Source: Pseudomonas typographi
Lineage (GTDB): Bacteria; Pseudomonadota; Gammaproteobacteria; Pseudomonadales; Pseudomonadaceae
Assembly: GCF_014694385.1 (NCBI RefSeq)
Contig: NZ_JAAOCA010000005.1
Location: 1-64,000 of the forward strand
Direction of reading: 5' to 3'
DNA length: 64,000 nt
The stretch's first letter is position 1. Every line of letters begins with the position of its first letter. The notes below the pieces were generated by a model. It saw only the letters and a program-made list of their open reading frames with translations, had not been told where the DNA came from and did no database searches. This document shows positions 8,575 to 18,064 of this stretch, piece after piece. Position numbers and translations under genes: made by a program.

Positions 8575-8982
8575 ATGCTGCGCTTTACCGTTCCGATCCT
8601 TGCCTGCCTGTTTGCCGCCCCCCTGGCCGCCCATGCGGCGTCTGCCCAGGATTACAACCTCACCCAGATGCTTCAAAAGGTGGCTAAGGACAGCAGCGTA
8701 GGCACCCCGAGGGCCATCAATGAAGACATCCTCGACCAGGGCTTTACCGTGCAAGGCAAAGAGCTGATCGACCACTTGGCCGTACAGCCCGGCCACGCCG
8801 AGAAAATGCGGGCCAACCCACAAACGGTTTACCTACAACTGGGTGCCAGCGTGTGCCGCGACGAGGGTTTTCGTAAACTCATGGCCCAAGGCGCGATCAT
8901 GCGCTATGACTTCACCGAATACAAAACCAAGAAACCGGTAGCGACACACCGCTACACCGCACAAGACTGCGGCATGAAGTAG
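8575..8982 (+). CDS. Small exported protein of the PA3611 (quorum-sensing-regulated virulence factor) family
   Basis: A 135-residue protein with a clear Sec signal peptide (hydrophobic core ILACLFAAPLAAHA, cleavage after AHA), so it is periplasmic or secreted. The mature part is about 115 residues with two cysteines (SVCRDEG and the C-terminal QDCGMK) that could form a disulfide. In P. aeruginosa the gene in the matching position upstream of recX, PA3611, is quorum-sensing regulated and structurally characterised, but I know of no defined biochemical function. An AGGAGAG ribosome site precedes the ATG. The 150 bp before it (8424-8574) hold no other recognisable gene. Confidence 0.75.
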   Translation: MLRFTVPILACLFAAPLAAHAASAQDYNLTQMLQKVAKDSSVGTPRAINEDILDQGFTVQGKELIDHLAVQPGHAEKMRANPQTVYLQLGASVCRDEGFRKLMAQGAIMRYDFTEYKTKKPVATHRYTAQDCGMK

Positions 8983-9025
8983 GGTTTCGGGTGGACAATA
9001 ACGTGCGGCGCGGCGCAGGCCGGGC

Positions 9026-9490
9026 TCAATCGTCAAACAGCCGCCCGTTAAGCAAGCGTGAAGCTAATTCGGGCGAGTACCCGCGGTAAACGAGAAAACG
9101 CAGTTGCTTGGCCCGTTCCTTGGCGTCGGCGGGCCGTAGGCCACCAAACTTTCGCGCCCACGTAGCGTGCAGTTGGGTGGCCCAGTCGAACGCGCTTTCA
9201 CGCAGTGCCTGTTCTACATCCCCGCGCGGCAAGCCACGCTGCGATAACGCTTCGCGTATGCGCGCAGGCCCGTACCCAGCACGGGCGCGGGTATTTATAA
9301 ACGCCTCAAGGTAACGGGCTTCGCTGAGCAAACCGTCTTGGGCCAAGCCGTCCAGCGCGGCCTCGATCAACACATCACTGGCACCGCGCTTGCGCAACTT
9401 GCGTTCGAGCTCTACGCGGCCATGTTCGCGCCGCGCGAGCAAGTCCATCGCAGCCCGCCGTACCGCGACGGGCGTATCAAGCGTCGCCAT
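9026..9490 (-). CDS. recX: RecA regulatory protein RecX
   Basis: A 154-residue helical protein that binds the RecA filament and limits its extension and coprotease activity. The family's three-helix repeats are visible: [23 protein letters not shown], then [14 protein letters not shown], and [14 protein letters not shown] in the middle. Length is standard. It begins 5 bp after the recA stop on the same strand, so it is translated from the recA message, as in most gamma-proteobacteria. Readthrough from the LexA-controlled recA promoter would make it SOS-inducible. Confidence 0.92.
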   Translation of the reverse strand: MATLDTPVAVRRAAMDLLARREHGRVELERKLRKRGASDVLIEAALDGLAQDGLLSEARYLEAFINTRARAGYGPARIREALSQRGLPRGDVEQALRESAFDWATQLHATWARKFGGLRPADAKERAKQLRFLVYRGYSPELASRLLNGRLFDD

Positions 9491-9495
9491 GGGGC

Positions 9496-10566
9496 TTAGA
9501 AGTCATTCTCGGCGCCGGCCAGGTCGCCTTCCTTCTCAGCCGCCACCGCTTTTTTATCGGCCTTGTCGGCTGGGGTGCTGGTGTTCAGCAACTTCTCGCG
9601 AATTTGTTTCTCGATGGTGGCTTTCACTTCCGGGTTGTCTTCCAGGTATTTGGCGGCATTTGCCTTACCTTGGCCGATTTTGTTGCCTTGGTAGGCGTAC
9701 CAGGCGCCAGCCTTGTCGATCAGGCCATTGGCAACACCCAGGTCAATGATTTCACCGTTGAGGTAAATGCCCTTGCCATAGAGAATCTGGAACTCCGCCT
9801 GGCGGAACGGCGGCGACACCTTGTTCTTCACAACCTTCACCCGGGTTTCGCTGCCGATCACGTCGTCGCCTTCCTTCACCGAGCCGGTGCGGCGGATATC
9901 GAGGCGCACCGAGGCATAGAACTTCAGCGCGTTACCACCTGTGGTGGTTTCCGGACTGCCGAACATGACGCCGATCTTCATGCGGATCTGGTTGATGAAG
10001 ATAACCAGGCAGTTGGCGTTCTTGATGTTACCGGTGATCTTGCGCAACGCCTGGGACATCAGGCGGGCCTGCAAGCCCACGTGCATGTCGCCCATTTCGC
10101 CTTCGATTTCCGCCTTGGGCACCAATGCGGCCACGGAGTCGACGATGATCACGTCAACCGCATTGGAACGCACCAGCATGTCGGTGATTTCCAGCGCTTG
10201 TTCACCGGTGTCCGGCTGGGACACCAGCAAGTCGTCGACATTCACCCCCAGCTTGCCGGCGTATTCGGGGTCCAGGGCATGCTCGGCATCGACGAACGCG
10301 CAGGTGGCGCCGAGCTTTTGCGCCTGGGCGATGACCGACAGGGTAAGCGTGGTTTTACCGGACGATTCCGGGCCATAGATCTCGACGATCCGCCCCCGTG
10401 GCAGGCCGCCAATGCCCAGGGCGATGTCCAGACCCAGGGAGCCGGTGGAGATGGCAGGAATAGCCTGGCGCTCATGGTCGCCCATGCGCATGACCGCGCC
10501 TTTACCGAACTGACGTTCAATTTGACCCAGAGCCGCAGCCAAGGCACGCTTTTTGTTGTCGTCCAT
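9496..10566 (-). CDS. recA: Recombinase RecA
   Basis: A 356-residue strand-exchange ATPase and LexA coprotease. It has Walker [10 protein letters not shown] at about 66-74, Walker [11 protein letters not shown], loop L1/L2 regions ([21 protein letters not shown], and [20 protein letters not shown] in pieces), and an acidic, variable C-terminus ending ENDF. I chose the ATG at 10566 (MDDNKKRAL), the canonical start, over an upstream TTG-type extension. A LexA-box-like palindrome sits 44 bp upstream. recX follows directly and cinA precedes, the conserved gamma-proteobacterial arrangement. Confidence 0.97.
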   Translation of the reverse strand: MDDNKKRALAAALGQIERQFGKGAVMRMGDHERQAIPAISTGSLGLDIALGIGGLPRGRIVEIYGPESSGKTTLTLSVIAQAQKLGATCAFVDAEHALDPEYAGKLGVNVDDLLVSQPDTGEQALEITDMLVRSNAVDVIIVDSVAALVPKAEIEGEMGDMHVGLQARLMSQALRKITGNIKNANCLVIFINQIRMKIGVMFGSPETTTGGNALKFYASVRLDIRRTGSVKEGDDVIGSETRVKVVKNKVSPPFRQAEFQILYGKGIYLNGEIIDLGVANGLIDKAGAWYAYQGNKIGQGKANAAKYLEDNPEVKATIEKQIREKLLNTSTPADKADKKAVAAEKEGDLAGAENDF

Positions 10567-10609
10567 TAGACCCCTCACGAATTCGATGGTGGGGCGCGGC
10601 CCCAATTAA

Positions 10610-10632
10610 CTGTATAAGTAGCCAGTATTATA
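10610..10632 (-). promoter_or_regulatory. recA promoter with LexA box
   Basis: A LexA-like dyad CTGT-N8-CCAG lies at 10610-10625, one mismatch from the CTGT-N8-ACAG consensus. A perfect TATAAT (minus strand, 10627-10632) directly abuts it, so LexA would block the transcription start. A convincing -35 hexamer is not visible, which is common for strongly regulated SOS promoters. Confidence 0.6.
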
Positions 10633-10651
10633 CACAGTCCGTTCGCCTCGC

Positions 10652-11152
10652 CTACCCCTGGCAGGGATTTTCTCCCACCGCCAGTCGCAACAGCCCTTCG
10701 AGCGCCGCCAACACGGTTTGCTGGCGAACGGCCTGGCGGTCGCCGTCGAACTGGCGCCGCTCGGCCCAGGCACCCCGCGCCGAAGCCCAGGCCAGCCAAA
10801 CCGTGCCCACGGGTTTGTCTGCCGAGCCACCACCGGGCCCGGCGATCCCACTGACGGCGACGCCGAACGTCGCCGCGGAACCGGCCAGGGCGCCCTGCGC
10901 CATTGCCACGACCACCTCCCGGCTGACCGCCCCAACGCTGTCGAACAGCGCCGGGTGAACGCCAAGTTGGGCCGTTTTTTGCCGGTTGGAGTAGGTGACG
11001 TAACCGGCTTCGAACCAGGCCGAGCTACCGGCTATCCGGGTAATGGCCTCGGCGATGCCGCCGCCGGTGCAGGACTCGGCAGTGGTCACGCTGGCCTTGC
11101 CGGCCAGCAGGTGTTCGCCCAGGCGCGAAGCGAGATCAGTGAGCGCTTGCAT
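10652..11152 (-). CDS. cinA: CinA family nicotinamide-nucleotide amidohydrolase (PncC type)
   Basis: A 166-residue protein made only of the CinA C-terminal (PncC) domain, which deamidates NMN to nicotinate mononucleotide in pyridine nucleotide recycling. The motifs TTAESCTGGGIAE at about 28-40, EAGYVTYSN and AVSGIAGPGGGSADKPVGTV in two parts are the active-site segments of the family. It lacks the COG1058 N-terminal domain, as is normal in Pseudomonas. I chose the ATG at 11152 because upstream residues are not conserved in the family. It is immediately upstream of recA on the same strand. Confidence 0.9.
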   Translation of the reverse strand: MQALTDLASRLGEHLLAGKASVTTAESCTGGGIAEAITRIAGSSAWFEAGYVTYSNRQKTAQLGVHPALFDSVGAVSREVVVAMAQGALAGSAATFGVAVSGIAGPGGGSADKPVGTVWLAWASARGAWAERRQFDGDRQAVRQQTVLAALEGLLRLAVGENPCQG

Positions 11153-11800
11153 GGTATAGGCCCCCGAGGCTTGGCAAAGAAACGACGGCAACGACTTTCG
11201 GCCCTGCCACCGCTTTTGTCCATGGCCAATGCGCAACAGGCGATGACTGAATTGCCGTACCTACCGGCTCAAGTCGTAGCCAATTGAAATACAGCTCACA
11301 GAAAATACACTCACTCGGAGATCATGCGATTGTGGGCACTGCCTGAGCGAAGCCGCAAAGTCGTCGAGGAACTGCTGGTGATCCTCACCGAACAGGGCTA
11401 ACCACCTCCCCTGCATTAAAGCCCCATGGGCCGTGCAAAACGAACAGGCACCTGGCATGGCTTTGCCGCAGCAAACCGACGCCAGGCTGATCATGCCCCC
11501 TAGAGGCCCGGCCTGAGGCAAGGGCAAGCCGACCAGCGACAAGGCAATGAACAGCGCCTTGCGCGTCGATTGTGAAAAAGTTTCGGTAGAAAGCGCCACT
11601 GAGCACCACCTGCGCGCCAAGTCGCTGGCCGGCACCAAGATATGGGCAACAACCCACAGAACCCCGGCGGCCGCGCCGCTCCGACGGTGAGCGGCGATTG
11701 CGTAAAACCGATATTGCCGCGCCCCAGCAATGCCAAAAAAATCCCTGTAGTATTGGATAAGTGTTCATTGTCAAAAAGACGCCACCGGCTAAGTCCTTGA
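11153..11800. other. Gene-poor gap between cinA and mutS, possible decayed membrane-protein gene
   Basis: About 650 bp with no convincing intact gene. On the minus strand all three frames carry open stretches of 110-145 codons with hydrophobic patches (FLALLGRGNIGF, then ALFIALSLVGLPL and GRWLALFGEDHQQFL in other frames). Joined across frameshifts, these faintly recall the C-terminal half of an A24 prepilin-peptidase-like protein. No single frame has a good start and a consistent composition. I see it as a degraded remnant at best; it could also be plain intergenic DNA with the mutS promoter at its right end. Confidence 0.25.
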
Positions 11801-14368
11801 ATGTCCGATCTTTCCAACCATACACCGATGATGCAGCAGTACTGGAGGCTCAAGCAGCAACATCCAGAGCAACTGATGTTCTATCGCATGGGCGATTTCT
11901 ACGAAATTTTTTATGAGGACGCGAAAAAGGCAGCCAAGCTGCTGGACATCACCCTCACCGCCAGAGGCCAATCAGCCGGGCAGTCGATACCGATGTGCGG
12001 CATTCCGTTTCACTCGGTAGAAACCTACCTGGCCAAGTTGGTCAAGCTCGGCGAGTCGGTAGTGATCTGTGAACAGATCGGCGACCCGGCCACCAGCAAA
12101 GGCCCGGTGGAGCGCCAGGTGGTGCGGATTATCACCCCCGGCACGATCAGCGACGAAGCCCTGCTCGACGAGCGCCGCGACAACCTGCTGGCGGCCTTGC
12201 TGGGGGATGAGCGGTTGTTCGGCCTGGCAGTGCTGGATATCACCAGTGGCCATTTCGCCGTGCAAGAAATAAAAGGCTGGGAAAGCCTGTTGGCAGAGCT
12301 GGAGCGCATCAACCCAGTAGAACTGTTGATTCCCGACGATTGGCCGCAAGGCCTGCCGGCCGAGAAGCGCCGGGGTTCACGGCGCCGCGCGCCCTGGGAT
12401 TTCGACCGCGATACGGCGCGCAAAAGCCTGTGCCAGCAGTTTGGTACCCAAGACCTGAAAGGGTTCGGCTGCGAGCAACTGACGCTCGCCATCGGCGCGG
12501 CGGGGTGCCTGCTGGCCTACGCCAAGGAAACCCAGCGAACCGCCCTGCCCCACTTGCGCAGCTTGCGCCATGAACGGCTCGATGACACCGTTGTACTCGA
12601 CGGCGCCACCCGGCGCAACCTCGAGCTGGACGTGAACCTGGCCGGCGGGCGTGACAACACCCTGCAGTCGGTGCTGGACCGCAGCCAAACCGCCATGGGT
12701 AGCCGCCTGCTCAGCCGCTGGCTGAACCGCCCGCTGCGCGACTTAAAGGTGCTACAGGCACGCCAAAGCTCGATCGGCTGTTTGCTCGACGGCTATCGGT
12801 TCGAGAGCCTGCAGCCACAGCTCAAGCACATCGGCGACATCGAGCGCATCCTGGCGCGTATCGGCTTGCGCAACGCCCGGCCGCGCGACTTGGCGCGACT
12901 GCGCGATGCACTCGCGGCGCTGCCCGAGCTACAAAACCAGATGGCGGACCTTCAGGCACCGCACCTGGCGCAATTAGCGACCATCGCCGGCACCTATCCG
13001 GAACTGGCGCAATTGCTTCACAAAGCGATCATCGACAACCCGCCGGCAGTGATTCGCGACGGCGGCGTGCTCAAGGCCGGCTATGACGCAGAACTCGACG
13101 AACTGTTGGCCCTGAGCGAAAACGCCGGGCAGTTCCTGATCGACCTGGAGGCGCGCGAAAAAGCCCGCACGGGGCTGGCCAACTTGAAGGTGGGCTACAA
13201 CCGCGTGCATGGCTACTACATAGAGCTGCCGACCAAGCAGGCCGAAAGCGCCCCGGCTGACTACATTCGCCGGCAGACCTTGAAGGGTGCCGAACGCTTC
13301 ATCACACCCGAGCTGAAAGCCTTCGAAGATAAAGCGCTGTCAGCGAAAACCCGCGCCCTGGCGCGGGAGAAAATGCTCTACGAAGCGCTGCTGGAAACCC
13401 TGATCGGCCACTTGGCACCGCTGCAAGACACCGCCGCGGCATTGGCTGAACTCGATGTACTGAGCAACCTGGCCGAGCGCGCATTGAACCTGGACCTCAA
13501 CTGCCCGGCCTTCGTCGATACGCCGTGCATCCATATCGACCAGGGCCGCCACCCGGTGGTTGAGCAAGTATTGACGACCCCGTTCGTGGCCAATGACTTG
13601 GCCTTGGACAACGACACGCGCATGCTCGTGATCACCGGCCCGAACATGGGCGGTAAATCGACCTACATGCGCCAAACTGCGCTGATCGTGCTACTGGCGC
13701 ACATAGGCAGCTATGTGCCGGCGGCCGCCTGCGAGCTGTCGCGGGTCGACCGCATTTTTACCCGCATCGGTTCGAGTGACGACTTAGCCGGTGGGCGCTC
13801 TACCTTCATGGTAGAAATGAGTGAAACCGCCAATATTCTGCATAATGCCAGCGAACACAGCTTGGTGTTGATGGACGAGGTGGGCCGCGGCACCAGCACC
13901 TTCGATGGCCTGTCGCTGGCGTGGGCCGCCGCCGAACGGCTGGCGCAATTGCGCGCCTTCACCCTGTTTGCCACCCATTATTTCGAGCTTACCGTGCTAC
14001 CAGACAGCGAGCCGGTGGTGGCCAACGTGCATCTTAATGCGACCGAACATAATGATCGGATCGTGTTCTTGCACCACGTGTTGCCAGGGCCGGCCAGCCA
14101 AAGTTACGGTTTGGCCGTGGCGCAGTTGGCCGGGGTACCCGGCGGGGTGATTACCCGTGCCCGCGAGCACTTGGCACGGCTGGAAACCTCAAGCCTACCG
14201 CGCGAGGCGCCCAAGCAAGCCGCCGGAAAAGCGCCGATACCGCACCAGAGCGACCTGTTCGCCAGTTTGCCGCACCCAGTGATCGATGAGCTGTCACATC
14301 TTGACATAGACAGTTTGTCGCCCCGCCAGGCGATCGAAATGCTCTACCAGTGGAAAGCGAAAATCTAA
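11801..14368 (+). CDS. mutS: DNA mismatch repair protein MutS
   Basis: An 855-residue mismatch-recognition ATPase. It has the mismatch-binding Phe-x-Glu motif (GDFYEIF, Phe33-Tyr34-Glu35) and connector, lever and clamp domains. The ABC-type ATPase near the C-terminus shows Walker [10 protein letters not shown] at about 614-622, the Walker B/signature region [16 protein letters not shown] and FATHYFEL. The C-terminal ~60 residues match the usual dimerisation tail. Length is normal. MutL is not in the window. fdxA follows 137 bp downstream with its own promoter candidate. Confidence 0.97.
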   Translation: MSDLSNHTPMMQQYWRLKQQHPEQLMFYRMGDFYEIFYEDAKKAAKLLDITLTARGQSAGQSIPMCGIPFHSVETYLAKLVKLGESVVICEQIGDPATSKGPVERQVVRIITPGTISDEALLDERRDNLLAALLGDERLFGLAVLDITSGHFAVQEIKGWESLLAELERINPVELLIPDDWPQGLPAEKRRGSRRRAPWDFDRDTARKSLCQQFGTQDLKGFGCEQLTLAIGAAGCLLAYAKETQRTALPHLRSLRHERLDDTVVLDGATRRNLELDVNLAGGRDNTLQSVLDRSQTAMGSRLLSRWLNRPLRDLKVLQARQSSIGCLLDGYRFESLQPQLKHIGDIERILARIGLRNARPRDLARLRDALAALPELQNQMADLQAPHLAQLATIAGTYPELAQLLHKAIIDNPPAVIRDGGVLKAGYDAELDELLALSENAGQFLIDLEAREKARTGLANLKVGYNRVHGYYIELPTKQAESAPADYIRRQTLKGAERFITPELKAFEDKALSAKTRALAREKMLYEALLETLIGHLAPLQDTAAALAELDVLSNLAERALNLDLNCPAFVDTPCIHIDQGRHPVVEQVLTTPFVANDLALDNDTRMLVITGPNMGGKSTYMRQTALIVLLAHIGSYVPAAACELSRVDRIFTRIGSSDDLAGGRSTFMVEMSETANILHNASEHSLVLMDEVGRGTSTFDGLSLAWAAAERLAQLRAFTLFATHYFELTVLPDSEPVVANVHLNATEHNDRIVFLHHVLPGPASQSYGLAVAQLAGVPGGVITRAREHLARLETSSLPREAPKQAAGKAPIPHQSDLFASLPHPVIDELSHLDIDSLSPRQAIEMLYQWKAKI

Positions 14369-14385
14369 CCGGTTGGCCTGCAAAC

Positions 14386-14394
14386 TGCTAGAAT
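14386..14394 (+). promoter_or_regulatory. Candidate extended -10 promoter for fdxA
   Basis: TGC-TAGAAT about 110 bp before the fdxA start fits an extended -10 element (TGnTAnAAT). The -35 region is weak. It would let fdxA be expressed independently of mutS. Confidence 0.35.
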
Positions 14395-14505
14395 CCCGCG
14401 CGGTCTGGCGTGCCCCAGGTATTTAGCCTGCCTTGGGGCCGACCACCAGACCCAGCGCGCCCTGCAATTCGGGCTCGCGTTTGCCGCCTGAGGAGAGAAT
14501 TAGAA

Positions 14506-14829
14506 ATGACCTTCGTCGTCACCGACAACTGCATCAAGTGCAAGTACACCGACTGCGTAGAAGTGTGCCCGGTGGATTGCTTCTACGAAGGCCCGAACTT
14601 CCTGGCCATTCACCCGGACGAATGCATCGACTGCGCTCTCTGTGAACCCGAGTGCCCTGCGCAAGCCATTTTCTCGGAGGATGAAGTGCCGGAAGATATG
14701 CAGGAATTCATCGCGCTTAACGCTGAGCTTGCAGAGATTTGGCCAAACATTACCGAGCGCAAGCCCCCCTTGCCAGACGCCGAAGAAAACGATGGCGTCA
14801 AGGGCAAAATCAAGGACTTGGAGCGCTGA
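14506..14829 (+). CDS. fdxA: 7Fe ferredoxin FdxA
   Basis: A 107-residue electron carrier of the Azotobacter ferredoxin I type. Cysteines 9, 17 and 50 would bind the [3Fe-4S] cluster and cysteines 21, 40, 43 and 46 the [4Fe-4S] cluster, with the extra conserved Cys25. The spacing [11 protein letters not shown]...[10 protein letters not shown]...[13 protein letters not shown] is exactly that of the family. A C-terminal extension after residue 60 ([18 protein letters not shown]) is also standard. The ATG at 14506 follows GAGGAGAG. fpr in this window encodes a possible electron donor partner. It is convergent with the RsmZ gene. Confidence 0.96.
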   Translation: MTFVVTDNCIKCKYTDCVEVCPVDCFYEGPNFLAIHPDECIDCALCEPECPAQAIFSEDEVPEDMQEFIALNAELAEIWPNITERKPPLPDAEENDGVKGKIKDLER

Positions 14830-14883
14830 CTGGCGCCAGCGCCGCCGCGTGACACCTGCGGGGCTGCTAGGCTTGAATTGCCG

Positions 14884-15010
14884 ATAAATAAAGGGGGTGG
14901 GTACATGCCCCTCCCCCTTTACCATTTACGTGACACCGCCATCCGTGGCCAGGCCGCTTCCTGCAGTACCTAGGCGCTCGTCCGTGAGGCCGTGCCCCTC
15001 CATGGGCACG
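14884..15010 (-). ncRNA. rsmZ: RsmZ-type small RNA (RsmA/CsrA-titrating)
   Basis: No ORF track feature explains this stretch. Transcribed from the minus strand it would give about 127 nt. It begins with a 7-bp hairpin showing GGA in the loop (CGUGCCC-AUGGAG-GGGCACG, 14991-15010). Further GGA-loop hairpins follow: CUC-ACGGAC-GAG (14977-14988), GC-AGGAA-GC (14956-14964) and GCCA-CGGA-UGGC (14938-14949). It ends in a GC-rich terminator stem (14890-14920). A -10 TATTAT (15017-15022) and -35-like TTGTCC (15039-15044) with 16-bp spacing stand at the right distance. Repeated GGA loops plus location between fdxA and rpoS identify RsmZ, which sequesters RsmA/RsmE in the Gac/Rsm cascade. Confidence 0.85.
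14888..14920 (-). terminator. Terminator of rsmZ, possibly bidirectional
   Basis: A stem AAAGGGGG/CCCCCTTT extended by GGG/CCC across one bulge, followed on the minus strand by TTTATTTAT. On the plus strand the same stem could stop fdxA transcripts, though the T tract there is short. Confidence 0.75.
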
Positions 15011-15016
15011 CCTTGG

Positions 15017-15044
15017 ATAATACTGGCTATGCAGGTGCGGACAA
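15017..15044 (-). promoter_or_regulatory. rsmZ promoter
   Basis: -10 TATTAT at 15017-15022 and -35-like TTGTCC at 15039-15044 with a 16-bp spacer. A perfect GacA box (TGTAAG-N6-CTTACA) was not found upstream; only degenerate dyads are visible between 15045 and 15100. Confidence 0.5.
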
Positions 15045-15125
15045 GTGATTAAGTCTTGCAAAAAAAGACACCGCCACCTTCGTAGCGAACGCACAACTGA
15101 AACAATAGCCAGCTATGGCGCCAAA

Positions 15126-15166
15126 CTAAAACGCCGCGTGCTCCAAACGAGCAGGCGGCGTTTTAG
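15126..15166 (-). terminator. Rho-independent terminator downstream of rpoS
   Basis: A 12-bp perfect stem CTAAAACGCCGC/GCGGCGTTTTAG with an inner GCTC/GAGC pair lies 48 bp past the rpoS stop. The A-rich and T-rich arm ends would let it act in both directions. It insulates rpoS from rsmZ. Confidence 0.8.
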
Positions 15167-15213
15167 TGTGGTGCCTCGGAAGTTCTCACGACGGCGTGGG
15201 TGAACAGAACGCC

Positions 15214-16215
15214 CTACTGGAACAACGCATCGCTCGAGAGCCCGTTCTTTTCGAGTATCTCCCGCAAGCGCTTCAAGCCTTCTACTTGGATCTGCCGCAC
15301 GCGTTCACGGGTTAGGCCGATTTCGAAGCCCACGTCTTCCAACGTGCTACTCTCATGCCCCCGCAAGCCAAAGCGGCGAACCACCACTTCGCGCTGTTTG
15401 TCGGTCAATTCCGATAGCCATTGATCGATGCTGTGCGACAGGTCGTCGTCCTGTAGCAACTCGCAAGGGTCTGTGGGGCGGTCGTCGGTAAGCGTATCGA
15501 GCAGGGTTTTGTCCGAATCCGGACCCAGTGACACATCGACCGAAGACACCCGCTCGTTCAACCCAAGCATGCGCTTGACCTCACCCACGGGTTTTTCCAA
15601 CAGGCTGGCGATCTCCTCGGCCGACGGTTCATGGTCGAGCTTCTGCGTGAGCTCACGGGCTGCGCGCAGGTATACGTTGAGCTCCTTGACCACATGAATA
15701 GGCAGACGGATCGTTCGGGTTTGGTTCATGATTGCCCGTTCGATGGTCTGGCGGATCCACCACGTTGCGTAGGTGGAGAAACGAAAGCCCCGCTCAGGGT
15801 CAAACTTTTCAACGGCGCGGATCAATCCGAGGTTGCCTTCTTCGATCAGGTCGAGCAGTGACAAGCCACGGTTGACGTACCGCCGCGCAATCTTGACCAC
15901 CAAGCGCAAGTTGCTTTCGATCATGCGCTTGCGGCCAACGGGGTCGCCCTTTTGCGAGAGGCGCGCAAAATGCACCTCTTGTTCTGGCGACAGCAGGGGG
16001 GAAAAACCGATTTCGTTAAGGTACAGCTGCGTGGCATCGAGCGCGCGGCTGTAGTCGATGTATTTGTGCTGTTTAAGCGATGTCGCCTGCCGGGCCTTGC
16101 CTCGGGCAGAGCCGATAGGTTCTTCCTCCGACATCGAATCCAGATCGATATCGTTCTCCATCACGAGAACTTCATCGTCGATGTCAAACTCCGGCGCTTC
16201 TTTGTTGAGGGCCAT
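15214..16215 (-). CDS. rpoS: RNA polymerase sigma factor RpoS
   Basis: A 333-residue stationary-phase and general stress sigma factor of the sigma-70 family. It has region 1.2 ([17 protein letters not shown]), region 2 with the -10 recognition helix ([18 protein letters not shown]), region 3 ([19 protein letters not shown]) and region 4 with its HTH ([27 protein letters not shown]). Length and sequence are typical of Pseudomonas RpoS. It is last in the surE-pcm-nlpD-rpoS run, 106 bp after nlpD. In Pseudomonas its main promoter lies inside nlpD, which I expect but cannot mark precisely here. No truncation or frameshift is seen. Confidence 0.97.
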   Translation of the reverse strand: MALNKEAPEFDIDDEVLVMENDIDLDSMSEEEPIGSARGKARQATSLKQHKYIDYSRALDATQLYLNEIGFSPLLSPEQEVHFARLSQKGDPVGRKRMIESNLRLVVKIARRYVNRGLSLLDLIEEGNLGLIRAVEKFDPERGFRFSTYATWWIRQTIERAIMNQTRTIRLPIHVVKELNVYLRAARELTQKLDHEPSAEEIASLLEKPVGEVKRMLGLNERVSSVDVSLGPDSDKTLLDTLTDDRPTDPCELLQDDDLSHSIDQWLSELTDKQREVVVRRFGLRGHESSTLEDVGFEIGLTRERVRQIQVEGLKRLREILEKNGLSSDALFQ

Positions 16216-16321
16216 TGTTGTAATCCCTTGCTGAGTTCGACCTCAAGCTTTGCGCTGCCATTCATCCGTAGGCGTTGCAAATGCCTGTCCCAGCTACGTG
16301 CCAACAGGGGCACCCAAGCAG

Positions 16322-17224
16322 TCAACGTTGAGGCAAGAACTGCAGAGGGTCCACAGGTTTCCCCTGGCGCCGGATCTCGAAGTGAAGCTTGACGCGATCC
16401 GTACCGGTAGAGCCCATTTCGGCAATTGTTTGCCCAGCCTTGACCTGCTGCCCCTCCTGAACCAACAGCCTGCGGTTATGACCGTAGGCGCTCACGTAGG
16501 TGTCGCTGTGCTTGATGATCACCAGTTCGCCGTAGCCCCTCAAGCCGCTTCCGGCGTAGACGACTGATCCATCAGACGCAGCAAAAACAGGCTGTCCCAA
16601 ATTTCCGGCGATATCAATGCCTTTATTCAAACTACCGTTTGAAGCAAATTTGCCGATGAGCGTGCCGTTGGCCGGCCATGTCCACCCAGCGGCGTTACGT
16701 TCACCCGCAGGCACCGGCACCGGAGCTGGCACACTAGCGACCGAAGGGTTGGCAGCGGCGGGTGGCGCCGGCTGTGTGCCGTTCGTCGGAGCACCCGTTA
16801 GCGGTTTGCGAATAACCGTGGTCTTGAACGAAGAAGATGGCGTAGCGCTGGTTTGGTTGACCACCGTGGCCGGTGCGGTGGCGGCCACTACCGGCGCCCG
16901 GGCAGAGGAAGCGCTGTCAAAGCGCAACACCTGCCCAGGGTGGATGGTATATGAGGCATCGATATTGTTACGAGCGGCCAACGCTTTGTAGTCCCAGCCA
17001 TAGCGGAACGCGATGGAATACAGTGTATCGCCAGGCTTGACCCGGTACTGGCCGGTGGTGACCTGCGGGTTGGGGTTGCTCCGCGACGCGCTGCGATCGA
17101 CGACTCGCACACCGTTGCCCGGCGAACTGGAACAGCCCGCCAGGAAGGTGGAGAGCACCACTGCGGCCGCCAGAAGCTTGAACGCAAACGCATGTGCTGG
17201 CTGCCGAAGGGTTGTCGAGCTCAC
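16322..17224 (-). CDS. nlpD: Murein hydrolase activator lipoprotein NlpD
   Basis: A 300-residue outer-membrane lipoprotein. The lipobox FLAG-C31 follows a hydrophobic signal, a LysM peptidoglycan-binding domain lies at about 57-100 (YRVKPGDTLYSIAFRYG), then a Pro/Ala-rich linker and a LytM/M23 domain at about 195-295. The metal-binding residues are lost: Asn replaces the first His in NKGIDIA, and the HxH motif reads KLHFE. This is as expected for a non-catalytic activator of amidase AmiC in cell separation. I chose the GTG start at 17224, preceded by AGGGAGTGG; a longer frame has no signal-like N-terminus. It sits between pcm and rpoS. Confidence 0.92.
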   Translation of the reverse strand: MSSTTLRQPAHAFAFKLLAAAVVLSTFLAGCSSSPGNGVRVVDRSASRSNPNPQVTTGQYRVKPGDTLYSIAFRYGWDYKALAARNNIDASYTIHPGQVLRFDSASSARAPVVAATAPATVVNQTSATPSSSFKTTVIRKPLTGAPTNGTQPAPPAAANPSVASVPAPVPVPAGERNAAGWTWPANGTLIGKFASNGSLNKGIDIAGNLGQPVFAASDGSVVYAGSGLRGYGELVIIKHSDTYVSAYGHNRRLLVQEGQQVKAGQTIAEMGSTGTDRVKLHFEIRRQGKPVDPLQFLPQR

Positions 17225-17386
17225 CCACCACTCCCTATCAAGGTGTCGAAGAAATGTACCGGCATTATAACCGAGCAGCGCCGCCCAATCGCCAGAGCTC
17301 CGAAATATCTTCACAAACAAAAACCTGCGTGATGAACATCACGCAATTCCTCTGACCGGCGAGCCCCAGGTTAATTCCGGCGCGGT

Positions 17387-18064
17387 TCAAGCCAGGGGAC
17401 CATTGAGCAAGGGCACGAAGCGCACAGAGCCCAAGGTATGGCGGTTGAAGCTGCCATCATCCTCGCGCACGATCAACACCAATTGCTGGACTTCACCGGC
17501 ACCGACCGGGATCACCATGCGCCCGCCCGGGGCCAACTGATCGAGCAAGGCTTGCGGCACATCGGCGGCCACCGCGGTAACGATGATGCCGTTATAGGGT
17601 GCCAGCGCCTGCCACCCTTCCCAGCCATCACCCCAACGGAACACTACGTTACGCAAGTTGAGCCCTTGCAGCCGCTCCTTGGCGCGATCTTGCAACAGCT
17701 TGATCCGCTCCACGGAAAACACCCGTTCCACCAGTTGTGACAGCACAGCCGTTTGGTAGCCGGAACCGGTGCCGATTTCCAATACCTTGTCCAATGGCCC
17801 CGCCGCCAGCAGCAGCTCGCTCATGCGCGCCACCATGTAAGGTTGGGAGATGGTCTGGTTGTTGCCGATCGGCAGGGCGGTGTTTTCATAGGCGCGGTGG
17901 GCCAAGGCTTCGTCGACGAACAGGTGCCGCGGGGTACGGCGGATCACGTCCAACACGCGGTTGTCAGCGATGCCCTCTTCGTACAGGCGCTGGATCAGCC
18001 GTTCACGGGTGCGCTGGGAGGTCATGCCGATTCCGCGGTGCGTCAAGTCATCTTGCCCATGCAT
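17387..18064 (-). CDS. pcm: Protein-L-isoaspartate O-methyltransferase
   Basis: A cytoplasmic repair enzyme that methylates isoaspartyl residues using S-adenosylmethionine. The SAM motif [16 protein letters not shown], the family signature [19 protein letters not shown] and the C-terminal FVPLL are present. The ATG at 18064 overlaps the surE stop as TGATG and has a GGAGG ribosome site, giving 225 residues. An in-frame ATG at 18025 ([10 protein letters not shown], 212 residues) matches the start commonly given for the P. aeruginosa protein, so the start is uncertain. It is in the conserved surE-pcm-nlpD-rpoS group for stationary-phase survival. Confidence 0.93.
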   Translation of the reverse strand: MHGQDDLTHRGIGMTSQRTRERLIQRLYEEGIADNRVLDVIRRTPRHLFVDEALAHRAYENTALPIGNNQTISQPYMVARMSELLLAAGPLDKVLEIGTGSGYQTAVLSQLVERVFSVERIKLLQDRAKERLQGLNLRNVVFRWGDGWEGWQALAPYNGIIVTAVAADVPQALLDQLAPGGRMVIPVGAGEVQQLVLIVREDDGSFNRHTLGSVRFVPLLNGPLA

